The notes under the pieces are model-generated. The model searched no databases and was not told the DNA's origin. It saw nothing but the letters and a program-made list of their open reading frames with translations. A DNA stretch of 32,499 bases from JAFGMR01 sp964632755 (lineage in GTDB: Archaea; Halobacteriota; Methanosarcinia; Methanotrichales; Methanotrichaceae), in NCBI GenBank assembly GCA_964632755.1, contig CAZWDT010000033.1, forward strand, positions 1 through 32,499. The letters run 5' to 3'. This document shows, piece after piece, positions 17,501 through 24,899 of the stretch (position 1 is its first letter; each line of letters opens with the position of its first letter). A program made the translations under genes and the position numbers.

Positions 17501-19312
17501 AACCTCGGGAAGGGGAAGATCTCAGCCGATGCCGCCCTTGCAGGCGTTGGCGCTGGCGAGAACGGCAAGGTGGAGGCAGACCATTTAGCTGCCGGCCTCG
17601 ACCAGTTGGGCGCCTTTGCCGGAGGTGAGGCTCTTTCCGGATCGGGCGATACGGCGGCAGTTGCTGCCGCGGGAGCAGGCAAGGTCGATTTGAACTTCAA
17701 TAAGAATAAGTATGAAGCTCTCGGCTCCTTCGTTGGAGTTGGCGCTGGCGAAAACGGCCTAGTCGATGCAGGATCGGTCTATGCTGAGACGTGGCCGTCT
17801 GGCAGTGGATTGAATCCCTCGCAGGCTTGGGGTTATAATCTTGAAGCCTCCGGCGACACGGCGGCGGTTGCCGCGGCAGGATCGGCCGATATATTCCTCA
17901 ACCTTAACAAGGGGAAGATCACTGCTGAAGGGGCGCTTGCAGGAGTTGGAGCAGGTGAGCACGGCATGGTTGAGGCCAGCTACCTTGAAACCTATGTCGG
18001 GAACTCCGCCGGTGCATATGGAGAAGGACTCATTGGATCCGGCGATACTGCAGCCATCGCTGCTGCCGGGGCTGGAACAGTCGGTGGCAAGGGCATTTCT
18101 CTTGACCTGACACAGGGCAAGGTCGAGGCCTCCGGAGCCCTCGCAGGTGCCGGCGCGCTTAACCAGGCAGGGGTAATGGTCGATCAGCTCGGCGCAACCA
18201 TAGAGGATGATATGGCATACGCAGGAGGAAGTTCCTTCCTCGCATTGGGCGGCGCTGCCGCAGTCTTTGCCGGCGCAGGAGACCTTGGTGCAGATCTCGC
18301 CCTCATGGAAGTTGATGCATCCGGAGCTCTTGCCTTTGCAGCAGGCGGCGGGGCACTTGTCGGAGCAGCAGCGGCAAGCTTGCTAGAGGCTCAGACCGGA
18401 CCGATCATCGGCGCGAACGCTGAGGGTATCGGAGCTATTGGAAGTGATTTCGCGCTAACTGGCGCAGGGGCTGGAGAGATCGAGTGGAATCCCATCGAGG
18501 TCGAGTACGCCGGATCCCTTGCAGGCGCGATGGCCATGGGAGGCGGATTGACCAGTGCAGATCTGCTGCATGCGGGAACTGATGGCTCTCTAATCGAGGC
18601 CTCGGCCACGAATGCATATGCCTTAGGAGATGGTTTGACAGCTGGCGCGATCTCAGTGCACTCGGGAGATGGAGCCGAGACGGGTGTCACTGCGGAATTG
18701 ACGCTCACTTCAGGGCAGGTCTCTGGAGACTTCTACACGATGGTTGAGGAGGACGGAGGACTCAATATCGAGGCCTCGGCCGATAATTTTTATGCTGAGG
18801 GCACGGGCTTTGCAGGAGGGGTCAGCTCATATTATGAGGACTCGGCGGGAAGGCTCGAGTCGGATGTGGTAATGATCACGTCCGAAGGGATTGCGCAGGG
18901 TAGCATCAATGGGTATGTCACAACCGGGAGCGCAATGACGGGAGCAGGCGGATCCGACCTGTTCCTCCAGGGCGTTAATCCGGAGATATATGCACAATCC
19001 TGGTACGGTGACGCATCATCGCCATCGGACTGCGCCGTCGTCTGGATCAATGCGGGAATGGGGACGTTCTCGAATGGCGAGTTCCAGACCGATGCCGTGA
19101 TGAAGGCCAAGACCAAGATGGTGACTAGTGGAGGTGCGGACTTCAACATCATCGCTCCCGGAACGGCCGGGTCCGAGGCATGGTCTCCAAGCGACGGGAA
19201 GCTCGATTTCGTTCCGCTGCCAGCCTTATCGAGCGGGCATGCCGATATGTCGGCAAAGAGGAAGAAGGATGAGACGGCGAAGGCAGAGACTAACGTGGCA
19301 GTCGTTATCTGA
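14591..19312 (+). CDS. Giant secreted Gly/Ala-rich repeat protein
   Basis: The 1573-residue product has a signal peptide (residues 1-24, ending NGASA). A non-repetitive, Ser/Ala/Gly-rich part follows (25-370), then about 13 tandem repeats of 63-69 residues (15713 to about 18230). Each unit opens with GDTAAVAAAG, then an alternating hydrophobic strand (KVDLNFNK), GALAGVGAGENG, and a variable segment before GSGD. A non-repeat tail has no membrane anchor or sorting signal and ends in a Lys-rich stretch. The pattern suggests a beta-solenoid or fibrous cell-surface or sheath protein; this is inference and no family is recognised. It has very few Cys. The perfect AGGAGG suggests abundant synthesis. 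A second secreted-protein gene starts nine bases after its stop. Confidence 0.75.
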   Translation: MLITYRSAMICLMMMAIINGASAVELGFSMSDGSQSIGVSEYYNVGLDASVEESISANPVSSAIGISKSVAGSGNAGIGQSLKSSAYSVDGQILITEASSYSIAGSVILNPCAISTQQALSSAGGTSQSLLEGIYGLEGVTQYAGVGQGSLISEQSLTFADGVSASQSVAASGTDPHAAMTVGALEFDPANGDLIGEGGFAALGANGLGAIQGQLVARSVKGQPLASTLVSAPVLAVSTLNTGFAALGVGNMMGNLYAGQIAGQGAIGMISVAQGSFVGQAAGFTERYVDTLPDCDLQALIDPAISLSVIGSGEMAAAGVAAGSVAADIPEAVFSGQGALMAIAATNDALIFGSLLAETDGEGSYAGGSDIFAGGDGLAIAAGAAGAIDADLQNGYIGGEAGLVGLGGIGVASMASSDFMEVEVGDSVYAEGYSMEARGGDVAAIVAGVVDAGLDIATGRAGAGAAFAGTGAGGNALARADYIGAFCDESKNEAEAAGISASGDLASAAAAGVLGGGIDLASPNIEAEGAIVGAGALGSGHVNALLLEAEMDGSGEWADGALVEAAGSDLAAIAAGVAGAGLDLTTGMAGASGAFAAAGAGGDALAQAGYIGASSDEFGTGAGVVEVTASGDSASAIAAGVGGGGIDLASLYLEAGGALAGAGAGGSGLVSALALGAGMDASGLGAEADSVIAIGEDVALIAAGVAGVDFDIAGGRLGAGGAIAGAGAGGNGLAWAQILYAEMNADGMYAKADSALAFGDSAAAIAAGAADVDINLNKLKIAGDAALAGVGAIGNGFAVASYVDAGLDQWGAFAGGEALSGSGDTAAVAAAGACKVDLNFNKNKYEALGSFVGVGAGENGLVDAGSVYAETWPSGSGLNPSQAWGYNLEASGDTAAVAMAGSGDIFLNLDNGKIWAYGALAGVGAGENGYVEADHLNTFVGDDLFAEGYGLYGEGDTAAVAAAGATAAEINLGKGKISADAALAGVGAGENGKVEADHLAAGLDQLGAFAGGEALSGSGDTAAVAAAGAGKVDLNFNKNKYEALGSFVGVGAGENGLVDAGSVYAETWPSGSGLNPSQAWGYNLEASGDTAAVAAAGSADIFLNLNKGKITAEGALAGVGAGEHGMVEASYLETYVGNSAGAYGEGLIGSGDTAAIAAAGAGTVGGKGISLDLTQGKVEASGALAGAGALNQAGVMVDQLGATIEDDMAYAGGSSFLALGGAAAVFAGAGDLGADLALMEVDASGALAFAAGGGALVGAAAASLLEAQTGPIIGANAEGIGAIGSDFALTGAGAGEIEWNPIEVEYAGSLAGAMAMGGGLTSADLLHAGTDGSLIEASATNAYALGDGLTAGAISVHSGDGAETGVTAELTLTSGQVSGDFYTMVEEDGGLNIEASADNFYAEGTGFAGGVSSYYEDSAGRLESDVVMITSEGIAQGSINGYVTTGSAMTGAGGSDLFLQGVNPEIYAQSWYGDASSPSDCAVVWINAGMGTFSNGEFQTDAVMKAKTKMVTSGGADFNIIAPGTAGSEAWSPSDGKLDFVPLPALSSGHADMSAKRKKDETAKAETNVAVVI
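17003..17284 (+). repeat. Nearly identical 282-base direct repeat, copy 1
   Basis: This stretch recurs at 17591-17872, an offset of 588 bases (196 codons). The last 192 bases (17093-17284) are identical at every position to 17681-17872, including synonymous sites, so the duplication or gene conversion is recent compared with the other, diverged repeats. Confidence 0.9.
17591..17872 (+). repeat. Nearly identical 282-base direct repeat, copy 2
   Basis: Second copy of the segment at 17003-17284. Differences cluster in the first 90 bases; one replaces AGACKV by AGAGKV, removing the Cys found in copy 1. Confidence 0.9.
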
Positions 19313-19320
19313 GGGATGAG

Positions 19321-20250
19321 ATGAGGAATCTAGCGATATGCATAGGGCTTCTCTTGGCCCTGGTGGCAAGCGCCCAGGCGGTCTCCTGGAGCGCATATGT
19401 CTCCCCGAACAACAGCACAGACACCTGGTCGATCTACCGCGAGGGCTTGAACATGAGCTTCGACTACAGCCAGGCTGTGGATGGGATCATCTCGCCCGTC
19501 GACTACCACGGGCGGATGCTCAGCCCCTACCACTCAGGCTACTCCGAGCTTCAGGTGAGCGACGTGAGGATGAGGGAGAGAACGGCTGCCCTCGAAGGCA
19601 TGTTGAGCTCAGAGGAGATCCTAAGCCTTGAGTCCAAGTCGTGGAAGCCGGTCTACATGAACCTCAGCAAGCCAGGGGGATCTCCGGTCTGGACCGTCAA
19701 GTTCATGGAGAACTGGCAGTCGGTCCTCAAGGCCAACAAGACGCTCGAATATTCGGGCAGGAACATCAACGATCGCGAGTTTGTGGGGAACAACTACGAC
19801 TACGCAGGTGCAACGCTCCTCTACAACAAGGAGCTCTCGAAAGAGCAGGGCGTCTACCTCAACCTCACACGGATGAATGCGACAGTCGTCCTCACCGACG
19901 AAGAGCTCCTTTACGCCGACTTCATGCCGACGAGGGAGATGGAGTACCAGCTGTCGGCTCATACGACCGGCATCGCAGACCTGAAATACGGAAACAGCGG
20001 CTTCCGGGAGACCTCCGATTACGATGCAAGGCCGTCGCTTTTGGAGGGGAGCGAGGAGAGGTATGTGGGGACGTACGACATCATGCGCCGCATAAGGATG
20101 GCCTCTAACTTCACCGAGATCAAGGAGTTGGACGACTGGATGCCGTGCTGCTCGGCAGGTTGGGCGAACATGAACCCCATGGAGAGGAAGTACTGGGGAG
20201 CGCAAGGCATATTCGACTGCTCTTGCTACAAGCCCCCTCTCCCGATCTGA
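19321..20250 (+). CDS. Secreted protein with C-terminal CC...CxC signature, second member
   Basis: The 309-residue product has a signal peptide (MRNLAICIGLLLALVASAQA) and a mature beta-rich domain with many N-x-S/T sites (NNST, NMS, NLS, NKT, NLT, NAT, NFT). Its C terminus reads LDDWMPCCSAGWAN then GIFDCSCYKP, with Cys276, Cys277, Cys300 and Cys302. Spacing and flanking residues match the protein encoded at 7852-8823, while the rest of the two sequences is diverged. It starts nine bases after the giant repeat gene, with GGGATGAG in between, so the two are very likely co-transcribed and may act together at the cell surface. Function unknown. Confidence 0.75.
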   Translation: MRNLAICIGLLLALVASAQAVSWSAYVSPNNSTDTWSIYREGLNMSFDYSQAVDGIISPVDYHGRMLSPYHSGYSELQVSDVRMRERTAALEGMLSSEEILSLESKSWKPVYMNLSKPGGSPVWTVKFMENWQSVLKANKTLEYSGRNINDREFVGNNYDYAGATLLYNKELSKEQGVYLNLTRMNATVVLTDEELLYADFMPTREMEYQLSAHTTGIADLKYGNSGFRETSDYDARPSLLEGSEERYVGTYDIMRRIRMASNFTEIKELDDWMPCCSAGWANMNPMERKYWGAQGIFDCSCYKPPLPI

Positions 20251-20260
20251 GGGAGGGGGC
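20232..20260 (+). terminator. GC-rich stem-loop spanning the stop codon
   Basis: GCCCCCTCTCCC and GGGAGGGGGC pair with a two-base bulge around a seven-base loop that contains the TGA stop. A pyrimidine-rich tract follows. It probably ends the transcript of the giant repeat gene and its partner. Confidence 0.45.
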
Positions 20261-20853
20261 CAACCCTCTCCTTCTCTAACCTTGTGCATCCGTTCCTATT
20301 TGGTTGTATGTACATATGTATTCTTCATATCTTATAATTTAACGTCCATATTCATTACCGACAATCAAAGGGCGGCCCATCTCATAGCAAGTTGCGGAGT
20401 ATTTATTCATTGTCGGAGCATCAACTGCATAAGTCCTAGCTTTTTTTAGCAGGCATACTGATTAAGATGGGCCTCTTTCATCAGGTCTCGTTCATTGCCA
20501 GGCTTCTGGCTTCGCTATCGCGCTTGCCTGCAATTTCGGCCTCCACCTTTGTGATCAGCATCGTGGTAAGGCTGATTGTATTGTGCCTGCTGCTGATGGT
20601 AACTTGACCAGCTTATAAAACTGGATGTATCATATATTCCAGTTGCGGCCTTATCGGAACAGGAAGAATAAATGATCAGGATCGCTTAATACATTCAGAT
20701 AATAATATATAATTTTAAATTAGCACATAGGATTATTAATTAATTTCTTTACATAATTTGTGATATCTAAACCGAAGTTGTTAATAATAAGATATGACCT
20801 AGTGTGAACGTCGGCAATGTTATCCCAAACCCATTATTCTTGGAGATGTTGAA
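20251..20853. other. Long intergenic region before cobN
   Basis: This 603-base region holds a perfect palindrome TACATATGTA (20311-20320), a separated inverted repeat CCGACAAT/ATTGTCGG (20358-20365 and 20409-20416), a possible 46-codon gene (20467-20607), a TATA-like CTTATAAAA (20612-20620) followed by ACTGGA/TCCAGT (20620-20643), and a very AT-rich part (20695-20770) with further TATA-like boxes. The cobN leader is therefore 80-210 bases long depending on the promoter used. No known riboswitch could be recognised. Confidence 0.5.
20467..20607 (+). CDS. Possible small membrane peptide, 46 residues
   Basis: The frame runs from ATG to TGA and encodes a peptide with an amphipathic, Arg-containing first half (MGLFHQVSFIARLLASLSRL) and a hydrophobic C-terminal helix (TFVISIVVRLIVLCLLLMV). 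GC content is higher than in the flanking AT-rich DNA, which supports coding. There is no good ribosome binding site, and an AGTATTTATT box 60 bases upstream could serve as promoter. No family recognised. It may also be chance. Confidence 0.3.
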   Translation: MGLFHQVSFIARLLASLSRLPAISASTFVISIVVRLIVLCLLLMVT

Positions 20854-23800
20854 ATGTTGATCGTATCGGTAACGTGGAGCAGCGAGTTGCCACTCTTGCT
20901 GCAAAGTGCTAAAGAGATTGGCCTGGATCTGGAGGCCTGGTCCTATTCTCAGCTTTCTGACCCCGGTGATATGGAAAGGTGTCTCGAATCCCTCAAGAGA
21001 GCTGAATTGATACTACTCCATCCCTCCAGCGAAGCCTGCTGGGATGAGATCATTCCCTCTCTGAATCCCAAGACGCCAGTGATCTCATTTGGACGTGATC
21101 CGTCGCACTGGGGTCTTTCCACGGTCTCCTTGGAGATCACTACAACTGTGAACAGATACACCCTCTTTGGCGGGCCTGAGAACTACAAGAATATGCTCAA
21201 GTATGCCTGCCACCAGGTCATGGCTCTTGAGCTCGACTATGAGCCGCCCCAGGAACTGCTCTGGCAGGGTCTGTACCATCCTCTGCATGAGACGGCCTTC
21301 CCCACTCTCGATGAGTATCTGAAATGGTACGGCCCTCTCTCCCGCCCAACGGTTGGCATAATATTCTCTCGAACCTACTGGGCGAACGGAGATCGTGCCC
21401 TTGTCGATGCCCTTATCAAAGAGCTCGATAAGCAATTCTCTGTCCTCCCTGTCTTCTGCTTTGGCATGGGTGACAAGGATTTGGGTGCCTGGTCCAGCGG
21501 ACAGGTGGCAGATGCATTCTTCCTTGGCAATGTCGATGCCATCATCAACCTTCAGCCAATCTTCCATGCTAGTAACCTGGAGGGAGCCATACGCACTCTA
21601 GAAAGGCTGGACGTTCCAGTCTTCCATCCGCTAATGGTCTACCATAAGACCGAAGAGGACTGGGAAAAGGACATACATGGCCTCTCAAGCAGCGAGGTGG
21701 GCTGGTCTGTGGCCATGCCGGAGTTCGAAGGAGTGATCGAGCCCCTGATTATTGGAGTGACCGATAGATCGGTGAGCGATGGCGCCTTGATCGAGAGGCA
21801 TGTCCCCCTTCCAGAGAGGATCGAGAAGGTCTGCAGGCGCGTCTCTGCGTGGATTACGCTAAAAAAGAAGCCCGTGGCCGAGAGAAAGGTGGCCTTCATA
21901 CTGCATAACAATCCATGTGTTTCCGTCGAGGCTTCCGTTGGCGGCGGGGCACATCTGGATACGCTGGAGAGCGCTGCCCGCATCATGAACAGAATGGCAG
22001 AGGTCGGCTATGTCCTGAAAGATCCGCCCAAGACCGGAAAGGAGCTGATCGATACCATCATGGAACGCAAGGCGATCTCCGAGTTCCGCTGGACTCCCAT
22101 AGAGGAGATAGTGAACAAAGGGGGCGCTCTGGCTTTTTTGAGCAAGGAAGAATACCTGCAATGGTTCGATGAGCTATCTTCAAAGGTCCAGGATCGGATG
22201 AGCGATGCCTGGGGAAGGCCTCCAGGCGAAGAGAAGGACGGCATTCCCGCGGCCATGCTCTATCGGGGAAAGATCGTCGTCACCGGAGTGCAGTATGGAA
22301 ATGCGCTGATATGTGCTCAACCGAAGAGGGGCTGTGCGGGAGCCCGCTGCGACGGTCAGGTCTGCAAGATCCTGCACGATCCCGAGGTTCCGCCCACCCA
22401 TCAGTATCTTGCCACATATAGATACATCGAGAGGTATTTCGGAGCGGATGTGATCGTGCATATAGGAACGCATGGCAACCTGGAATTCCTGCCTGGAAAA
22501 TCAGTCGGCCTCTCCGGGGACTGTTATCCCGATATTGGAATTGGTGACATGCCTCACCTCTACATCTACAACTCCGACAATCCGCCCGAGGGGACGATTG
22601 CCAAGCGGCGAAGCTACGCCGTCCTCGTCGATCACATGCAGACTGTGATGACCGACTCCGATCTCTATGGAGAGCTGAAGGAGCTGGAGGACAAGATCGC
22701 CGAGTACAAACGCGCGATCGTGTCCGACGGCGGAAGGGCGCATGCTCTGGAGCATATCATTTTGGAGATTGTTGAGAAGAGCAACCTGGCAAAGGAGATA
22801 AAGCTTGAGAAAATGAAGGCCTCAGGCGCGAGCTTCGAGCAGATTTTAGAAAGGGTTCACGACAAGATCTCGCAGATCTACAACACCCAGATTCCCGACG
22901 GCATGCATATCTTCGGCTCGCTTCCCGATGGCGAGAGAAGGGAGGAGATGGTTCGGGCAATCCTCCGCCCTGAGGTCAGAAAGGCAGCCGCCGGGCTTCT
23001 CGGCAAAGAGGTAACCACCAGGATGGAGGATCTTCAGGAGCTGGACTTGATCTCAAAAGAGCTCATATCCGCCATGATGCACGATAATGGCTCCAATGAC
23101 AATGGAAGGCTGAATGCCGTCTTAGATGCGCGCGGGCTCTCTGCAAGCGACGCAATTATAGCCTTGCGAGATCGCGTGGAAGAGCTCTGCTGGCGGATTG
23201 AGGAGTCAAAAGAGATGCAGAGCCTGCTACACGGATTTTCGGGAGGCTTCATAAAGCCCGGGCCCTCTGGCCTTATCACCAAGGGAAAGATCGAGGTTTT
23301 GCCAACAGGCCGGAACTTCTTCTCCCTGGATCCGTCCTCCGTTCCTACGGATGCAGCCTGGGTTGTGGGAAGAAAGCTTGCCGACAGCCTCCTCGAGAAG
23401 TATCGAAAGGAGCAGGGCCGCCTTCCCGAGAACGTGGCCATGTTCTGGATGGCGGGAGACGTGATGTACGCCGATGGGGAGCAGATGGCCCAGATGTTCT
23501 ACCTCATCGGAGTGGAGCCGGTCTGGAAGGGCGGCAGGCTGAAGGGTTACCGGATAATTCCCCTTGAGGAGCTGAAACGGCCAAGGATTGACCTAACCGT
23601 CCGCGTCTCGGGCATCACCCGCGATTGCTTCTACAACTGCATCGAGATCATGGACCAGGCTATAAAGGAGGTTTCGCAGCTGGATGAATCGCCCGAGATG
23701 AACTTCTTGCACAAGCACGACCTGGAAAATGGTCCAACGCCTCGCATATTCGCTAGCCGCCCTGGAACTTATGGAAATGGCGTAAACCTGGCTGTCTACG

Positions 23801-24558
23801 CCTCGGCCTGGAAGGAGGAGAAGGACCTCTCAGACGTCTTCATCTACTGGAACGGCTATGCCTACGGCAAAGGATTCTTCGGCGAGGAGTCGCATGGGGG
23901 GCTTATCAAGCAGCTCAAAACCGTTGACGTCACCTTCAACAAGACCACCACGGACGAGAAGGATCTCTTCGGATGCTGCTGCTACTTCGGAAACCACGGA
24001 GGCCTGACCGCCGCCGCCCGGGAGGTCTCTGGAAAGGAGGTCGAGGCCTATTACGGAGACACACGCGACCCCGATCACGTCGAGGTGCGGGACCTCGCCG
24101 ACGAGGTAAGACGCGTGGTGAGAACCAAGCTTCTCAACCCGAAGTGGATCGAGGGGATGAAGCGGCACGGCTACAAGGGAGCAGGCGACATCTCAAAGCG
24201 CGTTGGCCGCGTATACGGCTGGGAGGCGACGACCCAGGAAGTCGACGACTGGATATTCGATGATATCGCCAAGACGTTCATAATGGACGAGGAGATGCGC
24301 CAGTTCTTCCAGGAGAACAACCCCTGGGCCATGGAGGAGATGGGGCGGCGGCTTCTCGAGGCCGAGCAGAGGGGGCTCTGGAAGGCCGATCCAGAGGTCT
24401 TGGATGCACTGAAGTCGCTATATCTCGAGATCGAGGGATGGATGGAGGAGCGAATGGGCGACGTAGAAGGCGGGTTTCAGGGAGGCGCAATCGATGTCGT
24501 GACCGCGGACGAGGTTGCGGCCTGGAAGGAGAAGATGGCAAAGGTGCTTGAGACGTAA
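20854..24558 (+). CDS. cobN: CobN-type large chelatase subunit
   Basis: The 1234-residue product is a CobN/BchH-type ATP-dependent metallochelatase large subunit, which binds the tetrapyrrole and inserts metal with the help of AAA and VWA subunits such as the ChlI-ChlD fusion encoded at 29989-32052. Landmarks are the N-terminal domain ending near residue 70, VHIGTHGNLEFLPGKSVGLS (the HIGTHG segment starts at 536), AKRRSYAVLVDH, GFSGGFIKPGPSGLIT (794-809), RVSGITRDCFYNC and FGCCCYFGNHGG (Cys1041-1043). A four-Cys cluster, Cys487, Cys494, Cys499 and Cys503, lies before PPTHQYL. GGAG precedes ATG 20854. Archaea insert cobalt early with a small chelatase, so cobalt may not be its metal; the true substrate is unknown. 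Confidence 0.92.
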   Translation: MLIVSVTWSSELPLLLQSAKEIGLDLEAWSYSQLSDPGDMERCLESLKRAELILLHPSSEACWDEIIPSLNPKTPVISFGRDPSHWGLSTVSLEITTTVNRYTLFGGPENYKNMLKYACHQVMALELDYEPPQELLWQGLYHPLHETAFPTLDEYLKWYGPLSRPTVGIIFSRTYWANGDRALVDALIKELDKQFSVLPVFCFGMGDKDLGAWSSGQVADAFFLGNVDAIINLQPIFHASNLEGAIRTLERLDVPVFHPLMVYHKTEEDWEKDIHGLSSSEVGWSVAMPEFEGVIEPLIIGVTDRSVSDGALIERHVPLPERIEKVCRRVSAWITLKKKPVAERKVAFILHNNPCVSVEASVGGGAHLDTLESAARIMNRMAEVGYVLKDPPKTGKELIDTIMERKAISEFRWTPIEEIVNKGGALAFLSKEEYLQWFDELSSKVQDRMSDAWGRPPGEEKDGIPAAMLYRGKIVVTGVQYGNALICAQPKRGCAGARCDGQVCKILHDPEVPPTHQYLATYRYIERYFGADVIVHIGTHGNLEFLPGKSVGLSGDCYPDIGIGDMPHLYIYNSDNPPEGTIAKRRSYAVLVDHMQTVMTDSDLYGELKELEDKIAEYKRAIVSDGGRAHALEHIILEIVEKSNLAKEIKLEKMKASGASFEQILERVHDKISQIYNTQIPDGMHIFGSLPDGERREEMVRAILRPEVRKAAAGLLGKEVTTRMEDLQELDLISKELISAMMHDNGSNDNGRLNAVLDARGLSASDAIIALRDRVEELCWRIEESKEMQSLLHGFSGGFIKPGPSGLITKGKIEVLPTGRNFFSLDPSSVPTDAAWVVGRKLADSLLEKYRKEQGRLPENVAMFWMAGDVMYADGEQMAQMFYLIGVEPVWKGGRLKGYRIIPLEELKRPRIDLTVRVSGITRDCFYNCIEIMDQAIKEVSQLDESPEMNFLHKHDLENGPTPRIFASRPGTYGNGVNLAVYASAWKEEKDLSDVFIYWNGYAYGKGFFGEESHGGLIKQLKTVDVTFNKTTTDEKDLFGCCCYFGNHGGLTAAAREVSGKEVEAYYGDTRDPDHVEVRDLADEVRRVVRTKLLNPKWIEGMKRHGYKGAGDISKRVGRVYGWEATTQEVDDWIFDDIAKTFIMDEEMRQFFQENNPWAMEEMGRRLLEAEQRGLWKADPEVLDALKSLYLEIEGWMEERMGDVEGGFQGGAIDVVTADEVAAWKEKMAKVLET

Positions 24559-24899
24559 GACCAGCGGGATCGGAAGATCGCAAGCGAGATCGCGAGGGAG
24601 GTTGGCAGCCGGCCTGGTCCGAGGCTGGCAATGCCGGCCTTCCGTCGTGAATCAGATCTTGCGCGCTGTTTCGAGAAGATGATTGCGGTTCGTCCCCCTT
24701 GATTCTCGATTTGACATAGGCAATAGGCATCGATGTTGTGAACTTGGATCAGCGCTAAATAGCGATCGGAATACTACTTTATGAGATAAATTTTTTATAT
24801 CATTGTATTTATTTGTTCTTGCCGAAATGGTTATAAATTAGCATTAGATCATACTTCTTTTTAGAAATATATGATAAAATTTGAGAGGAGATGAGAATC
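24559..24899. other. Intergenic region after cobN, with downstream promoter
   Basis: The first 170 bases are GC-rich and stay open in the cobN frame after its stop for 47 codons, with no start or recognisable protein; this may be chance. A small inverted repeat CGCTA/TAGCG lies at about 24755-24766. The last 120 bases are AT-rich and hold the TATA box at 24831-24839. Confidence 0.4.
24831..24839 (+). promoter_or_regulatory. TATA box of the third binding-protein gene
   Basis: TTATAAATT lies 61-69 bases before GTG 24900, which would leave a leader of about 35-40 bases carrying GAGAGGAGATGA. Confidence 0.5.

Larger units (their letters stand above)
15713..18230 (+). repeat. About 13 tandem coding repeats of 189-207 bases
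   Basis: Repeat starts, placed at the GD codons, are 15713, 15908, 16097, 16292, 16481, 16676, 16865, 17057, 17264, 17453, 17645, 17852 and 18041. The spacings are 65, 63, 65, 63, 65, 63, 64, 69, 63, 64, 69 and 63 codons. The first half alternates 65 and 63; the second half follows a 69-63-64 triplet of 196 codons. Confidence 0.8.

Noticed and set aside
15713..18230. CRISPR-like or intergenic repeat array
   Set aside because: The repeats are long, divergent and lie inside one open reading frame, so they are protein repeats.
20251..20853. Cobalamin riboswitch before cobN
   Set aside because: I could not find a B12-box-like core or a consistent set of stems; the region is mostly AT-rich.
24559..24702. 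C-terminal extension of CobN by stop-codon readthrough
   Set aside because: The frame stays open for 47 codons after TAA, but the CobN C terminus looks complete and the extra residues have no recognisable feature.
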